Positions 1 through 7,523 of a DNA stretch of 64,000 nt are shown piece after piece. Each line of letters starts with the position of its first letter. The stretch's first letter is position 1. The notes below the pieces were generated by a model. It saw only the letters and a list, made by a program, of their open reading frames with translations. It did no database searches and was not told the origin of the DNA. The translations under genes were made by a program, and so were the position numbers. Source of the stretch: a virus. Where the stretch lies: positions 42,546 through 106,545 of IMG/VR virus record IMGVR_UViG_3300046673_000306. The stretch is one strand, 5' to 3'.

Positions 1-639
1 GCGGCCCTGCCCATCGAGACCCAGGGTCCCGGGGCATCGCCCCTGGTCAAGGTCGAGAACATGATCTTGGCCAAGCTCGACGCTGGGCCGTGGCCCTGGT
101 ACGACCGGGTCTCGACCGACATCCTGACCCAGATCGTGGAGCGCCTGAACGTCAGGGCCTGGGTCTGCGGCTGGGCCATGGACAAGGCCTGGTCCTGGGT
201 AGAGGCCTGGCGACCGCACCGCAACACCGGGACCGCGACCATGACCGAGACTTTCGATGGTCCCTCAAACGGGGAGGTGACGAGGAAGGCGGCGGAGCGC
301 TGGGGGATAAACGTCCGGGACGCGTTCGACGCCCTACACCTGGCGGCCCAGTACGAGGCCCTGCGGAGGTGGCTGATCCTGCCGGAGCCCAGGCCCGTGC
401 CGTTCACGGCCCACGTCAGCTACCTCGCGGGAAAGCTGCTGGTCGGGGAGGGAGATAGGGAATGGATCGTAAAAAAATGGGAAGAAAATTTTCCCTGGCG
501 CAGGCCCGAGGATGGGCCGCTGCACATCCAACGCTACTACCTGCCCCGGAACCAGCAGGAGATGCTGGAAAAGATCGAGCAGGATAAAAAAGGAAAGGCC
601 CCAACCTTTCGATTGGAGCCCCCCTTCGCTGGCCTCTAG
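1..639 (+). CDS. Hypothetical protein, 5'-truncated at window edge
   Basis: The reading frame is open from the first base of the window to a TAG at 637-639. It has an internal ATG at 61 without a clear ribosome-binding site, so the true start is probably upstream of the window. The visible part is about 212 residues, rich in Trp and charged residues, with no membrane segment or signal peptide. I do not recognise the family. It is convergent with the leftward accessory genes that follow, and a hairpin lies between them. The alternative is a 192-aa protein starting at 61. Confidence 0.6.
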   Translation, partial: AALPIETQGPGASPLVKVENMILAKLDAGPWPWYDRVSTDILTQIVERLNVRAWVCGWAMDKAWSWVEAWRPHRNTGTATMTETFDGPSNGEVTRKAAERWGINVRDAFDALHLAAQYEALRRWLILPEPRPVPFTAHVSYLAGKLLVGEGDREWIVKKWEENFPWRRPEDGPLHIQRYYLPRNQQEMLEKIEQDKKGKAPTFRLEPPFAGL

Positions 640-658
640 GTCGCAGGGAGCTACCCTC

Positions 659-681
659 GGGACTCAGGATGGGTGAGTCCC
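659..681. terminator. Hairpin between convergent genes, candidate terminator
   Basis: A perfect 8-bp stem (GGGACTCA / TGAGTCCC) with a 7-nt loop is followed by TATTGT on the plus strand. It sits between the end of the rightward gene (639) and the end of the leftward gene (706). The U-run is short, so termination strength is uncertain. Confidence 0.5.
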
Positions 682-705
682 TATTGTAGCATGACTTCCC
701 TCCGA

Positions 706-1017
706 TTACAACCGGCCCAGGCGCCGGTCCTGCTCCCTCTTGAACGCGAGTATCGACCGCAGGCCCTCCTCGTCCCAGAACCGGGGCCGCATCCGCTTGT
801 GGTCCTTGCCCTTGGCTCCCTGGGGCTTGCCCATGCGCCTGCCCTTGGGGAAGGCTGGGTCAGTCTTGTCCAGGCGAATGACGTAGCTCTGGCTCCAGCC
901 CACGATCCTGGCGACGTCGCCCGAGGAGTAGAGCTTTGTCTGCGGCTCCGGTTCCTCGGTCTTGGCGATCGCCTGCGCCAGGACCTGGCGGGAGACCGGC
1001 CTCACTTTGTTTTCCAT
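706..1017 (-). CDS. Small helix-turn-helix DNA-binding protein (MerR/AlpA-like)
   Basis: A 103-aa protein. Residues about 29-50 read as a helix-turn-helix of the MerR/excisionase type: a tyrosine-serine-serine lead, then GDVARIVGWSQSYVIRLDK. A basic wing-like stretch and an R-x-WDEEGLRSIL segment follow, as in small HTH_17 proteins. The ATG is preceded by GGAGG with a 4-nt spacer. It is the last gene of the leftward accessory operon. By family it probably binds DNA as a small regulator or excisionase-like factor. Control of the three promoters near 5 kb is a possible but unproven role. Confidence 0.6.
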   Translation of the reverse strand: MENKVRPVSRQVLAQAIAKTEEPEPQTKLYSSGDVARIVGWSQSYVIRLDKTDPAFPKGRRMGKPQGAKGKDHKRMRPRFWDEEGLRSILAFKREQDRRLGRL

Positions 1018-1029
1018 GGTACCTCCAGA

Positions 1030-1203
1030 TCAGGCTTCGATTTCTTCACGGTCCTGGACCATTAAGAACCCATCACAGCATTCGAGTCCGCAGGGACAGG
1101 CGGTCGCCCGCAGCCCAGCTTGTCGCATTTGAACCCTGGACAGCCTGCTCTTTTTAGAGAACTTGTCCAGGAATTGCTCCTTCGTCATCTTCGGCGACCA
1201 CAT
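1030..1203 (-). CDS. Small hypothetical protein
   Basis: 57 aa. The ATG at 1203 is chosen over an upstream GTG (1224) because AGGAGG lies about 9 nt before it. The N-terminal half is basic and helical. A cysteine cluster (C-P-C-G-L-E-C-C, near residues 40-47) could bind metal. The family is not recognised. It lies 12 nt from the HTH gene, in the same leftward operon. Confidence 0.6.
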   Translation of the reverse strand: MWSPKMTKEQFLDKFSKKSRLSRVQMRQAGLRATACPCGLECCDGFLMVQDREEIEA

Positions 1204-1230
1204 ATCACTGTCCCTCCTCGTCACCTATTA

Positions 1231-2007
1231 TCAGGATTTGCTCTCCGGACCCGGAAGCATCAGGACCGACTTGTGCTTGGCGATCGTCAGGGCGAGACGA
1301 TCCGGCGTCTTCGTGAAGTCCTGGATACGGCGGTTCAGCTCGGCCATAGCCATCATCAGGCCGTGGAAAAAGAGTGCGGCCTCGTCCGAGTATGGCATCT
1401 CCTTGGCGTCCTCGGGGAGGCTGAACGACACCCAGGAATTGAGGCGTTCTGCGGGGTTGTCGTGGCCGTGGTGGTCTCCGCCCTCCCCATAGTAGCTCTC
1501 GTAGGTGACCTCGGACTGGTCTCCCCAGGTCGTGGTGACCTTGAGGGAGGCCTCAGCCCCCACGGTGAGTGAGAAGCCTCCCTTCGATCGGTGGCTGGCG
1601 CAGTGTCCCCCGTAGGTCTTGTCTCCTATGCCATCCCTCCACTCGGCGCCGGGGTACCTAGCGTTGGGGAAGATGCGCCCTTCCTTATCCGTGGCGAAGG
1701 AGACGTGGGACTCGATGTTGTAGCGGATCACGGGGTCCTTAGTGACGGTCGGCTCCATGAAGGCCTCATGGGCCTTCTTCACGGCGTCCTCCAGCTCCTT
1801 GAAGGTCTCCATCCCAACCGTCTTAAAGAACCCCTCGCGGCACCGCCGCCGATTGTCGATTTTCCTCTCAGGGAAGGAGACCTTCAGCTTGTTTGGGACG
1901 TGGGCGTAGAAGGCTCCGGTGGCGCTGATCTCCACCGAGACCTTGAACTTGTCGACGGCCCCGGCGTCGTTCTTCGCGACGAACTCGACGTCCTTGAACT
2001 TGGGCAT
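1231..2007 (-). CDS. Hypothetical accessory protein
   Basis: A 258-aa soluble protein with no membrane segment. The ATG at 2007 is preceded by GGAG. The middle contains a glycine/histidine-rich stretch (GEGGDHHGHDN, about residues 175-185). The C-terminus is helical. No known domain was recognised. It is part of the leftward accessory operon, between two short genes. Confidence 0.75.
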   Translation of the reverse strand: MPKFKDVEFVAKNDAGAVDKFKVSVEISATGAFYAHVPNKLKVSFPERKIDNRRRCREGFFKTVGMETFKELEDAVKKAHEAFMEPTVTKDPVIRYNIESHVSFATDKEGRIFPNARYPGAEWRDGIGDKTYGGHCASHRSKGGFSLTVGAEASLKVTTTWGDQSEVTYESYYGEGGDHHGHDNPAERLNSWVSFSLPEDAKEMPYSDEAALFFHGLMMAMAELNRRIQDFTKTPDRLALTIAKHKSVLMLPGPESKS

Positions 2008-2010
2008 GGT

Positions 2011-2163
2011 CTACTCCGTCCTTTTTTCCTTGGCGATTAAAATATCCAATGGGTCCATCTGGTCTTTAGATAAGATTTTTTCAATTCTGCTCGTAATGAG
2101 TCTTGGTGCTCGGTACTCGGACCAGCCATCGATCCAGATGCCAAACTCTGGGTTCTCGAACAT
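2011..2163 (-). CDS. Small hypothetical protein
   Basis: 50 aa, starting with MFENPEFGIWIDGW. The ATG at 2161-2163 follows a weak AGTAGGA ribosome-binding site and lies 4 nt after the TAG of the upstream gene. It ends 3 nt before the next gene. A longer overlapping reading from 2310 would overlap the neighbouring gene and has an arginine-rich shadow-like N-terminus, so the short form is preferred. No known family. Confidence 0.55.
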   Translation of the reverse strand: MFENPEFGIWIDGWSEYRAPRLITSRIEKILSKDQMDPLDILIAKEKRTE

Positions 2164-2167
2164 GTTC

Positions 2168-2476
2168 CTACTCTTTCGACCACCCCGCCTGCACCAGCCT
2201 GATCCCCAGGTTGAGGACCCACATCGATGTTGGGCAGATCGTCCCGGGTTGCAGGCCATTGAGGTCGCGGACCATGGCCTCGGCCCAGCGCTCCTTCTGG
2301 TCGCGCTCATTGAGCCCCGCCCAGTGGCGCCACCCCTTCTTGTAGAGATCGATGATGAGGTCCTTCGCCCAGAAGGGCACCGTGCAGCCCTTGAAGCCCA
2401 TGTCGTGGCCCATCGCTTGGATGGCCTCCTGTAACTCCGCCCTGGTGGGCCCCGCCTTGATCTTGATGCGGTCCAT
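2168..2476 (-). CDS. Hypothetical accessory protein
   Basis: 102 aa, mostly helical and Trp-rich. The ATG is preceded by GGGAGG. It ends just before the 50-aa gene, fitting co-translation in the leftward operon. No domain recognised. Confidence 0.7.
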   Translation of the reverse strand: MDRIKIKAGPTRAELQEAIQAMGHDMGFKGCTVPFWAKDLIIDLYKKGWRHWAGLNERDQKERWAEAMVRDLNGLQPGTICPTSMWVLNLGIRLVQAGWSKE

Positions 2477-2496
2477 GGTCGCCTCCCTAGCGCCTC

Positions 2497-3072
2497 CTAC
2501 AACCCGGCCTCGCGCAGCGCCTTGCTGATCTCCTTGTTCTGCTCATCGGTGTAGCCCGTGAAGGTCTTCTGGTCTCGCTTCCATCCTCTGGACTTGACGA
2601 ACTCGTCCTTGAAGGCCTGGTACTTGGCCACGCGCTCGATGCGCTCCTGCTCGGCCCGCTGTTCAGCCGCGATCTCGGCGCAGACCTCGCGCTTGATCAT
2701 GAGGGGGTCGAGGCCCATGAACTTCATGAGGTGGTGGAGGGTCCCCAGGATCGTCCTGGCGTCGTCCTTGCCCACGAGGTTGTAGAGGTAGGCCTCGCTG
2801 AAGAAGGGCTGGTCCTCATCGCCCTTGCTGTAGCCGTCGGCGCTCTTGAACCCGCGCAGCGGCGGGGCCTCCAGCTTCAGGCGGAGGAGTTTCCTGAAGT
2901 AGGCCTTGGCGTCCTCGACCTCGGGGACGTACTCGGCGTGGGTGACGACGGCCTCCTTCGGGAGCGACCTCTCTACGCGCCGGGTGTCGTGGTTTAGGGC
3001 CGGATAGAACTCGCCGGGCTTCTCCCCCTCCATGGGGGGCAGCGGGACTTCGACGGTCAGTCTCATCTTCAT
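2497..3072 (-). CDS. Hypothetical accessory protein
   Basis: 191 aa. The start codon overlaps the stop of the upstream gene (ATGA), and AGAGGA lies about 9 nt upstream. The N-terminus is beta-like. The C-terminal half is highly charged and helical (about residues 125-190) and could form a coiled coil. No known family and no membrane segment. Confidence 0.7.
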   Translation of the reverse strand: MKMRLTVEVPLPPMEGEKPGEFYPALNHDTRRVERSLPKEAVVTHAEYVPEVEDAKAYFRKLLRLKLEAPPLRGFKSADGYSKGDEDQPFFSEAYLYNLVGKDDARTILGTLHHLMKFMGLDPLMIKREVCAEIAAEQRAEQERIERVAKYQAFKDEFVKSRGWKRDQKTFTGYTDEQNKEISKALREAGL

Positions 3073-3746
3073 GGTTTGGGTTCCTCTTTGTGCTCCAGCA
3101 GCCCCTGGGCGTGCTGGCGCAGCTGCTCCAGGCCGGTGCGGCGAACGGCGGCCTCGATGAAGCCGCTGACCTCAGCCTTGGACTCGGCCACGATCTCGTC
3201 GGCGCTGTCGTTGAACTGGTCCATGAGGAAGGTCATGTGACTCTTCATCTTCAGGGCGATCTCCGCCGTCAGATCGATGATCCTCTTCTTGTCGGCGGCG
3301 AGAAGGGACTTCTTCTTCATCAGGGTCTCGACCTCGGCGCCCATGGCGTCAAACTGCTTCTTCCACTTGGCCATGTCGGCGGCGAAGGTCTGCCTGATCT
3401 TCTCCGCGCGCATCGGGACGTTGGGTAGCGGCTCCACGGGCTTGCCCGCGAGAGCCCGGATCGTGCAGGGGGTCCCGGGACCGCTGTTCATGGTCGTGAT
3501 CATGGACGCGAACTGGGACTCGCTCATCATGACCTCGATGATGTGGTCGCGCTCGAAGTAGTGGTCATCGCCCAGATCGTGGACGACCTCGCACCGGCTG
3601 ATCTCCAGGCTGATCCCGCTGTGGTTGTCTACAGAGGACCCGAAAAGCCGGTAGGCGCCGCGAACCCTGGTTCCGCCAGCCGTCCAGCGGGCGATGCTGA
3701 TGAGGCCGTAGGCGGGGTGCGTCTCCGGCTTAGCGTTTGGGTCCAT
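3069..3746 (-). CDS. Conserved-looking phage protein of unknown function
   Basis: 225 aa. The N-terminal half is beta-rich with the pattern F/Y-E-R-D...IIEVMMSESQFA followed by MNSGPGTPCTI. This resembles a hypothetical family that I recall from unrelated tailed phages. The C-terminal half (about 120-215) is a long lysine/glutamate-rich helix, probably a coiled coil. A strong GGAGG lies 8 nt before the ATG. The start overlaps the upstream TAA. Function unknown. Confidence 0.72.
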   Translation of the reverse strand: MDPNAKPETHPAYGLISIARWTAGGTRVRGAYRLFGSSVDNHSGISLEISRCEVVHDLGDDHYFERDHIIEVMMSESQFASMITTMNSGPGTPCTIRALAGKPVEPLPNVPMRAEKIRQTFAADMAKWKKQFDAMGAEVETLMKKKSLLAADKKRIIDLTAEIALKMKSHMTFLMDQFNDSADEIVAESKAEVSGFIEAAVRRTGLEQLRQHAQGLLEHKEEPKP

Positions 3747-4093
3747 TACAGTGTCCTCCCATGAACTTTATCCCAACGTCTGACAACGGCAATCGCCCTC
3801 CGGGCCATTTCCTCACACGCGTCGTTGTCTGGACCAAGGTCCCGGCGCAGGGAGTCGACGACTAGGTCAGTGAGTGATTTTTTGATCCGCATTTTACTAT
3901 GAGCCTGGGCCCCCTCCGGATACTTCAGCAGTCCAAGACTCCTGAGGCACATCCGGCACGTGACCTTGCTCAGGTCTGTGGTCAGATACGGCGGGTTCAC
4001 CACGGATTGAAAACGATACTGCCACAGCCCACATGTGGGGACAAAGAGCTTAGGATTCGGGTGCTCGTATTTGAAGTGGATAGCATGGGTCAT
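3746..4093 (-). CDS. Hypothetical protein with CxxC motif
   Basis: 115 aa. The start at 4093 (MTHAIHF) is preferred to an upstream in-frame start at 4144 because GGAGG precedes it by 7 nt and it overlaps the upstream stop as ATGA. A Cys at about residue 20 and a C-R-M-C pair about 35 residues later could form a zinc site. The C-terminal half is helical. Family unknown. Confidence 0.65.
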   Translation of the reverse strand: MTHAIHFKYEHPNPKLFVPTCGLWQYRFQSVVNPPYLTTDLSKVTCRMCLRSLGLLKYPEGAQAHSKMRIKKSLTDLVVDSLRRDLGPDNDACEEMARRAIAVVRRWDKVHGRTL

Positions 4094-4389
4094 CGCCGCC
4101 TCCGTCCGTACTCCAGAATTTCTGGGCTGGCTTCCTTGATCCACTGATCGAGCGCGCGCTTGTTCGGGAATGTGCAGAAATTGGTGTGCACATAGTCGAT
4201 GCCGTTGAACCGCGAGGTCGTGGCCGATCCATTTAGGCGCATGATATCACGGATTAGGGAACCATCGGGGTCGGGCTGCACGACCTCGACCTGCCACTTC
4301 CTCTCGTAGTGGCGGGTCTTGCCCCAGAAGTCGACGCCGTTCTTGTTCGGTACGAGTTTGATCGCGGCGTGGCGGACGATGATTTTCAT
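4090..4389 (-). CDS. Hypothetical accessory protein
   Basis: A 99-aa basic protein ending in a run of arginines. Both ends are ATGA overlaps with its neighbours, a strong sign of a co-translated operon. No known domain. Confidence 0.68.
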   Translation of the reverse strand: MKIIVRHAAIKLVPNKNGVDFWGKTRHYERKWQVEVVQPDPDGSLIRDIMRLNGSATTSRFNGIDYVHTNFCTFPNKRALDQWIKEASPEILEYGRRRR

Positions 4390-4541
4390 GATCTCTCTTG
4401 GGCGTCCCTGGCGTCACGCTCTGCTCCAACCTCAGAGAAGTAGGGGCCGTGCCACGGCTCGGATTCGGTCGGAGATATCGGCCTCCAGAACCATCCTCTT
4501 TCATCGTTAAGGAATTCAGCCCAGGCCTCGATCTTTAGCAT
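4386..4541 (-). CDS. Small hypothetical protein
   Basis: 51 aa, beginning MLKIEAWAEFLNDERGWFW. It fills the gap between two larger genes exactly: its ATG overlaps the upstream stop as TGATG, and its TGA overlaps the downstream ATG as ATGA. This tight coupling is the main evidence that it is translated. An 85-aa reading in another frame (4,247-4,504) was rejected. No known family. Confidence 0.6.
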   Translation of the reverse strand: MLKIEAWAEFLNDERGWFWRPISPTESEPWHGPYFSEVGAERDARDAQERS

Positions 4542-4963
4542 CACACCCTCTCCCTAGCGATCGCCATGGCCAGCCCGTCTCTGGCCGGTCCCGTGATCCC
4601 GCACGCGTCCATGGTCACCAGGGCCTCGACGGCGGCCTGGAGCAGGGTCGGGACCTCTTGGCGAACGGTCGCGACGGCCACGGTCATGGGCGCGACGCCG
4701 GGCGCCTGGAGTTCTGGCAGGGCCCCGGGGACTGGGCGCCCAAGGTCGATGAAGTCGAAAACCTTCTCCACGTTCTGGAATTGGCAGCAGCCCTTGGTCC
4801 CGCGCTCGTCCAGGTACCAGACATAATTCCCGAATTGCGAGGCAGAGAAATTATATCTGTAGAATGAAGTCCCGCGCATGACCGGCGTCAGGCCCTGGGC
4901 GATCCGATCCTGGATCAGGCTCAGGGCCTCGTCGGCGCTCTCGATCTCGGGTTCCGTATTCAT
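4541..4963 (-). CDS. First gene of the leftward accessory operon, probably leaderless
   Basis: 140 aa from ATG 4961-4963. A TTGACA-N17-TACAAT promoter ends 6 nt before this ATG, so transcription should begin at the A of the start codon and no ribosome-binding site can be present. An upstream in-frame start (5041) would lie inside the promoter and is rejected. The protein has an acidic N-terminal helix, an aromatic middle and an Ala/Val-rich helical C-terminus. No family recognised. Confidence 0.68.
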   Translation of the reverse strand: MNTEPEIESADEALSLIQDRIAQGLTPVMRGTSFYRYNFSASQFGNYVWYLDERGTKGCCQFQNVEKVFDFIDLGRPVPGALPELQAPGVAPMTVAVATVRQEVPTLLQAAVEALVTMDACGITGPARDGLAMAIARERV

Positions 4964-4969
4964 AGTGGT

Positions 4970-4998
4970 ATTGTACCAGGTAATACTGATGCTGTCAA
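4970..4998 (-). promoter_or_regulatory. Leaderless sigma70-type promoter, leftward
   Basis: The -35 TTGACA is at 4993-4998 and the -10 TACAAT at 4970-4975, with a 17-nt spacer. The ATG begins 6 nt after the -10. The spacer contains TACCTGGTA, which is nearly palindromic, and an upstream GGGTC is shared with the two rightward promoters. Confidence 0.85.
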
Positions 4999-5057
4999 GA
5001 CCCGGGCCAGAATCTGGGCCCCGATCCGGTTGAGGTCCCATGTCCAGTTTTTGGGTC

Positions 5058-5086
5058 TTGACAAGATCAGTTCAACCTGGTACAAT
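5058..5086 (+). promoter_or_regulatory. Leaderless sigma70-type promoter, rightward 1
   Basis: The -35 TTGACA is at 5058-5063 and the -10 TACAAT at 5081-5086, with a 17-nt spacer. The ATG begins at 5093, exactly 6 nt after the -10. The spacer end ACCTGGTA matches the other two promoters. Confidence 0.87.
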
Positions 5087-5092
5087 ACTAAT

Positions 5093-5335
5093 ATGACTGA
5101 AACCAAGATCGACCTGGATCAGGACGAAGCCTACCTGATGAACGACGAGCTGTCCCGCCTCAGCGAGGACTACCATAGGGACGAGTCCGTCAAAGCAGCG
5201 GCCAAGGACTTACTGGCGGCCCTGAAGGGCCTCCTCTCGGACAAGTACTTGGCCGACCCGATCAACGCCGACAGAATGACCGCCGCCCGCCTCGCCGTGG
5301 ACAAGGCCGAGCCGTGGAGGAAACCGAGATCATGA
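5093..5335 (+). CDS. Small acidic protein, first rightward gene, probably leaderless
   Basis: 80 aa, helical and acidic at the N-terminus (MTETKIDLDQDEAYL). The ATG at 5093 is placed by the promoter, whose -10 ends at 5086. There is no room for a ribosome-binding site. A longer frame from 5030 would read through the promoter and is rejected. No family recognised. Its position right after an early-type promoter suggests an early gene. Confidence 0.68.
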   Translation: MTETKIDLDQDEAYLMNDELSRLSEDYHRDESVKAAAKDLLAALKGLLSDKYLADPINADRMTAARLAVDKAEPWRKPRS

Positions 5336-5348
5336 TTCCGTCTGGGTC

Positions 5349-5377
5349 TTGACAAGCTGAGTTCAACCTGGTATAAT
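5349..5377 (+). promoter_or_regulatory. Leaderless sigma70-type promoter, rightward 2
   Basis: The -35 TTGACA is at 5349-5354 and the -10 TATAAT (perfect consensus) at 5372-5377, with a 17-nt spacer. The next ATG is at 5384, again 6 nt away. It shares GGGTCTTGACAAG and AGTTCAACCTGGTA with the promoter at 5058. Confidence 0.88.
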
Positions 5378-5383
5378 ACTATC

Positions 5384-5506
5384 ATGACCATGAAACTGAT
5401 GACCAAGGAAATCCGAAACCGCATTCGCATGGGCCTGGGAATCGAGCGCGACCTGAGCTTCCGGCCCACGCCTCTGTCCAAGATCAAGTCCGGGGAGGTC
5501 AGATGA
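5384..5506 (+). CDS. Small basic protein, probably leaderless
   Basis: 40 aa, beginning MTMKLMTKEIRNRI. Its TGA overlaps the next ATG (ATGA), so translation of the larger downstream gene is likely coupled to it. It begins 6 nt after a TATAAT box. The N-terminus loosely recalls DUF2958 proteins, but the protein is far too short to assign. Function unknown. Confidence 0.6.
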   Translation: MTMKLMTKEIRNRIRMGLGIERDLSFRPTPLSKIKSGEVR

Positions 5507-6243
5507 ACATGGATGGCCAGCCGGTCCTGCCGGGCATGGAACCACTGCGCTACCAGATCGAGGACGCCGAGCACCGCCGGGACTACGTCCCGGTCCGGTG
5601 CGCGATCTGCGAGAAGGAGATGACGTACGACGAACACCAGAACGCGTCCTGCGGTGAGGAGGCCACCCAGTACGAAGGCGATCCGATCTGTGAGACCTGC
5701 TACTGCGAGGATGAGGCCGAGGCCACGTTAAGGGTCTTTGATGCGGATAACCCGGAAGGCGAGGGAGACTATGGAACCTCGATCTTCGAGATCGGGTCCT
5801 GCAAGAACATGACCGCTTGCGACGGCGACATCGGGACCTGGCGGACCAAGTGGGTGAGAACCGATGCCTGGCGCGGCTATATCGACCTGATCCCGCCCAA
5901 GGACTGGGCTCAGTTTCACTCCGACTGCTCGCTCATGGCCTCCGAGGACTCGGCGATGCTGGAAAAGTACGACGCCGCAGTACGCAAGGCCTTCATCGCG
6001 AAGGGCGTGCGGCTGATCCGGGCTGCGCTCAGGACCTCGAACTGCTGCTCCACTGGGGTCGATTACTTCGTCGAGAAGAAGTTCCTGAAGTGGGCGACTG
6101 CGGCGTCGCGCAAGCTCGCCGACGTCTTCCGGGACCCGGTCCGGTTCAATATGACGGCGATCACGGGCAAGGACCCGGCGAGCGCCGGGGTCGACGACTA
6201 CGTCGTGGCCGCGCTCGGGGCCAAGCTCCTGGGAGGGAAATAG
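5503..6243 (+). CDS. Hypothetical protein with cysteine-rich zinc-ribbon-like N-terminus
   Basis: 246 aa. Residues about 30-65 contain C-A-I-C, a further Cys, then C-E-T-C-Y-C, a spacing that suggests a zinc-binding module. The rest is mixed helix and strand with no recognised domain. GGGGAGG lies upstream and the start overlaps the preceding small gene as ATGA. It is probably an accessory DNA- or protein-binding factor, but this is inference from the cysteine cluster only. Confidence 0.72.
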   Translation: MNMDGQPVLPGMEPLRYQIEDAEHRRDYVPVRCAICEKEMTYDEHQNASCGEEATQYEGDPICETCYCEDEAEATLRVFDADNPEGEGDYGTSIFEIGSCKNMTACDGDIGTWRTKWVRTDAWRGYIDLIPPKDWAQFHSDCSLMASEDSAMLEKYDAAVRKAFIAKGVRLIRAALRTSNCCSTGVDYFVEKKFLKWATAASRKLADVFRDPVRFNMTAITGKDPASAGVDDYVVAALGAKLLGGK

Positions 6244-6244
6244 C

Positions 6245-6409
6245 GTGTTCAAGATAAAAATCGATACTGATTGCATCGCTGCCGATGACCGGGAGCAGGA
6301 AATCCACAGGATTCTCCAGCGCGTGGCCGTCAGGGTCTGCGCCGGAGAAACGTCTGGGAAGTGCATGGATATCAATGGAAATTCCATTGGGGACTGGGAA
6401 CTACAATGA
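6245..6409 (+). CDS. Small conserved-looking phage protein, GTG start
   Basis: 54 aa from GTG 6245, with GGGAGG about 8 nt upstream. Its TGA overlaps the next ATG as ATGA. It has a beta-strand start, a helix (EIHRILQRVAVRV) and a C-terminal DINGNSIGDWEL. The D-x-NGN-x-x-G-x-W/F ending resembles a short hypothetical protein that I recall from many phages. Function unknown. Confidence 0.62.
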   Translation: MFKIKIDTDCIAADDREQEIHRILQRVAVRVCAGETSGKCMDINGNSIGDWELQ

Positions 6410-6933
6410 GCGGAATCGCGAGCAAGCCGATCATTGTAACGTCCAAGGTTTACGCCAAGATCAAGGAGTGGGCAGACGCCGGTCGCGTCGTCAACCACTT
6501 CCTGTGCCAGGACCTCTCGTGCCTGACAACGTACTTCTCCCCGAACCCCGAGTGCTGCTGCCCCAACCACGCCTGGGCCTGCCCCGGGAAGATCGAGGCC
6601 GCAGACGTCAAGCTCGCGGACCTCAAGGTCGAGGCCGTGGTCGCTCAGCCCGTGGCCTTCAAGGACTTGGTGATCTACTGGAGAGAGTCGAACCAGATGT
6701 CGATCGTCCTGGAGATTCCCGGACACTGGCGCCCGATCAAGGCCGTGTCCTTCGGCTATATCGGCGGGATCATGGGCATGGACCGGGCCACCCGCGCCGA
6801 GATCAAGCGCGAGCACGGCCAGAAGAAGCCGACGAAGTGGCTCAAGGCCGCGCGTGAGGACGGGTCCCTGGAGGATATCCTGAACCGGTTCGGCTACACG
6901 CTGAACGCCGAGCCCAAGGTCCTGGAGGCCTGA
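6406..6933 (+). CDS. Hypothetical accessory protein
   Basis: 175 aa from ATG 6406 (MSGIASKP). The ATGA overlap with the upstream gene argues for this start rather than 6361. A cysteine cluster (FLCQDLSC, ECCCPNHAWACPG at about 33-61) could bind zinc. The C-terminal part is helical and basic. Family not recognised. Confidence 0.68.
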   Translation: MSGIASKPIIVTSKVYAKIKEWADAGRVVNHFLCQDLSCLTTYFSPNPECCCPNHAWACPGKIEAADVKLADLKVEAVVAQPVAFKDLVIYWRESNQMSIVLEIPGHWRPIKAVSFGYIGGIMGMDRATRAEIKREHGQKKPTKWLKAAREDGSLEDILNRFGYTLNAEPKVLEA

Positions 6934-6935
6934 CC

Positions 6936-7178
6936 ATGGAATTGTTCCGAGTCACGTCCGGGGCCTTCCTCGGGAGATGGATAATCGAGAAGTGGGGGTA
7001 TGCCCTGATCCTGGAGTGGTGGCGCAGAGCTGCCCCGGGGATCGGCGCCCACGGCTACGTCCATCCAATCGCCGACGGAGACTGGGCCGTGGACTTAACC
7101 GTAATGATGTGGCGCCGAGACCTGAGGAGCCAATTCGTCAATCACAACCCAGGCTTCAGGTACCGGCAGGGGGAATGA
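6936..7178 (+). CDS. Hypothetical accessory protein
   Basis: 80 aa, rich in Trp and Arg. GGAGG precedes the ATG by 7 nt. A weakly hydrophobic stretch at about 10-27 is interrupted by charges and is not a convincing membrane helix. It is tightly packed between neighbours in the rightward operon. Function unknown. Confidence 0.65.
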   Translation: MELFRVTSGAFLGRWIIEKWGYALILEWWRRAAPGIGAHGYVHPIADGDWAVDLTVMMWRRDLRSQFVNHNPGFRYRQGE

Positions 7179-7180
7179 TC

Positions 7181-7513
7181 ATGCCCAAGAACAAGTGGTA
7201 CTGCGTCAAGAAGGCCTTCTGGTTCACCTCGAAGAAGGCGGAGAAGAAGTACGACCGCATCGTCGAGGCCCTGTCCGAGGCCAACGAGGAGGCCGTCGTC
7301 TACCACGGCTACGAGATGGCCCTCGTGGGGATAGCCCACCGCTTTGGAATGGAGCCGGTCGCGGCGTACGACCGCTCGACGTGCATCGCCATCCTCATGG
7401 ACCGCGATGAGATGACCCACGAGGACGCCGAGGACTACTTCGGCTACAACACCCTAGGGACCGGAGTTGATAATGCCCCGATCTTCGTGGAGATGGCGGA
7501 AGACATACCGTGA
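7181..7513 (+). CDS. Hypothetical accessory protein
   Basis: 110 aa, starting MPKNKWYCVKK. The ATG at 7181 has GGGGGA 7-8 nt upstream. A second in-frame ATG at 7175 overlaps the previous stop and is the alternative. The N-terminus is basic. The C-terminal half is acidic with an E-D-A-E-D-Y-F helix. No domain recognised. Confidence 0.65.
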   Translation: MPKNKWYCVKKAFWFTSKKAEKKYDRIVEALSEANEEAVVYHGYEMALVGIAHRFGMEPVAAYDRSTCIAILMDRDEMTHEDAEDYFGYNTLGTGVDNAPIFVEMAEDIP

Positions 7514-7523
7514 GGAGGATATT

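Noticed and set aside
4247-4504. 85-codon leftward frame
   Set aside because: It conflicts with two genes joined by ATGA overlaps (4,386-4,541 and 4,090-4,389) that account for the same bases better.
5384-5506. Truncated DUF2958 protein
   Set aside because: Only the first dozen residues are reminiscent, and the frame is complete and coupled to the next gene, so no such family call is justified.
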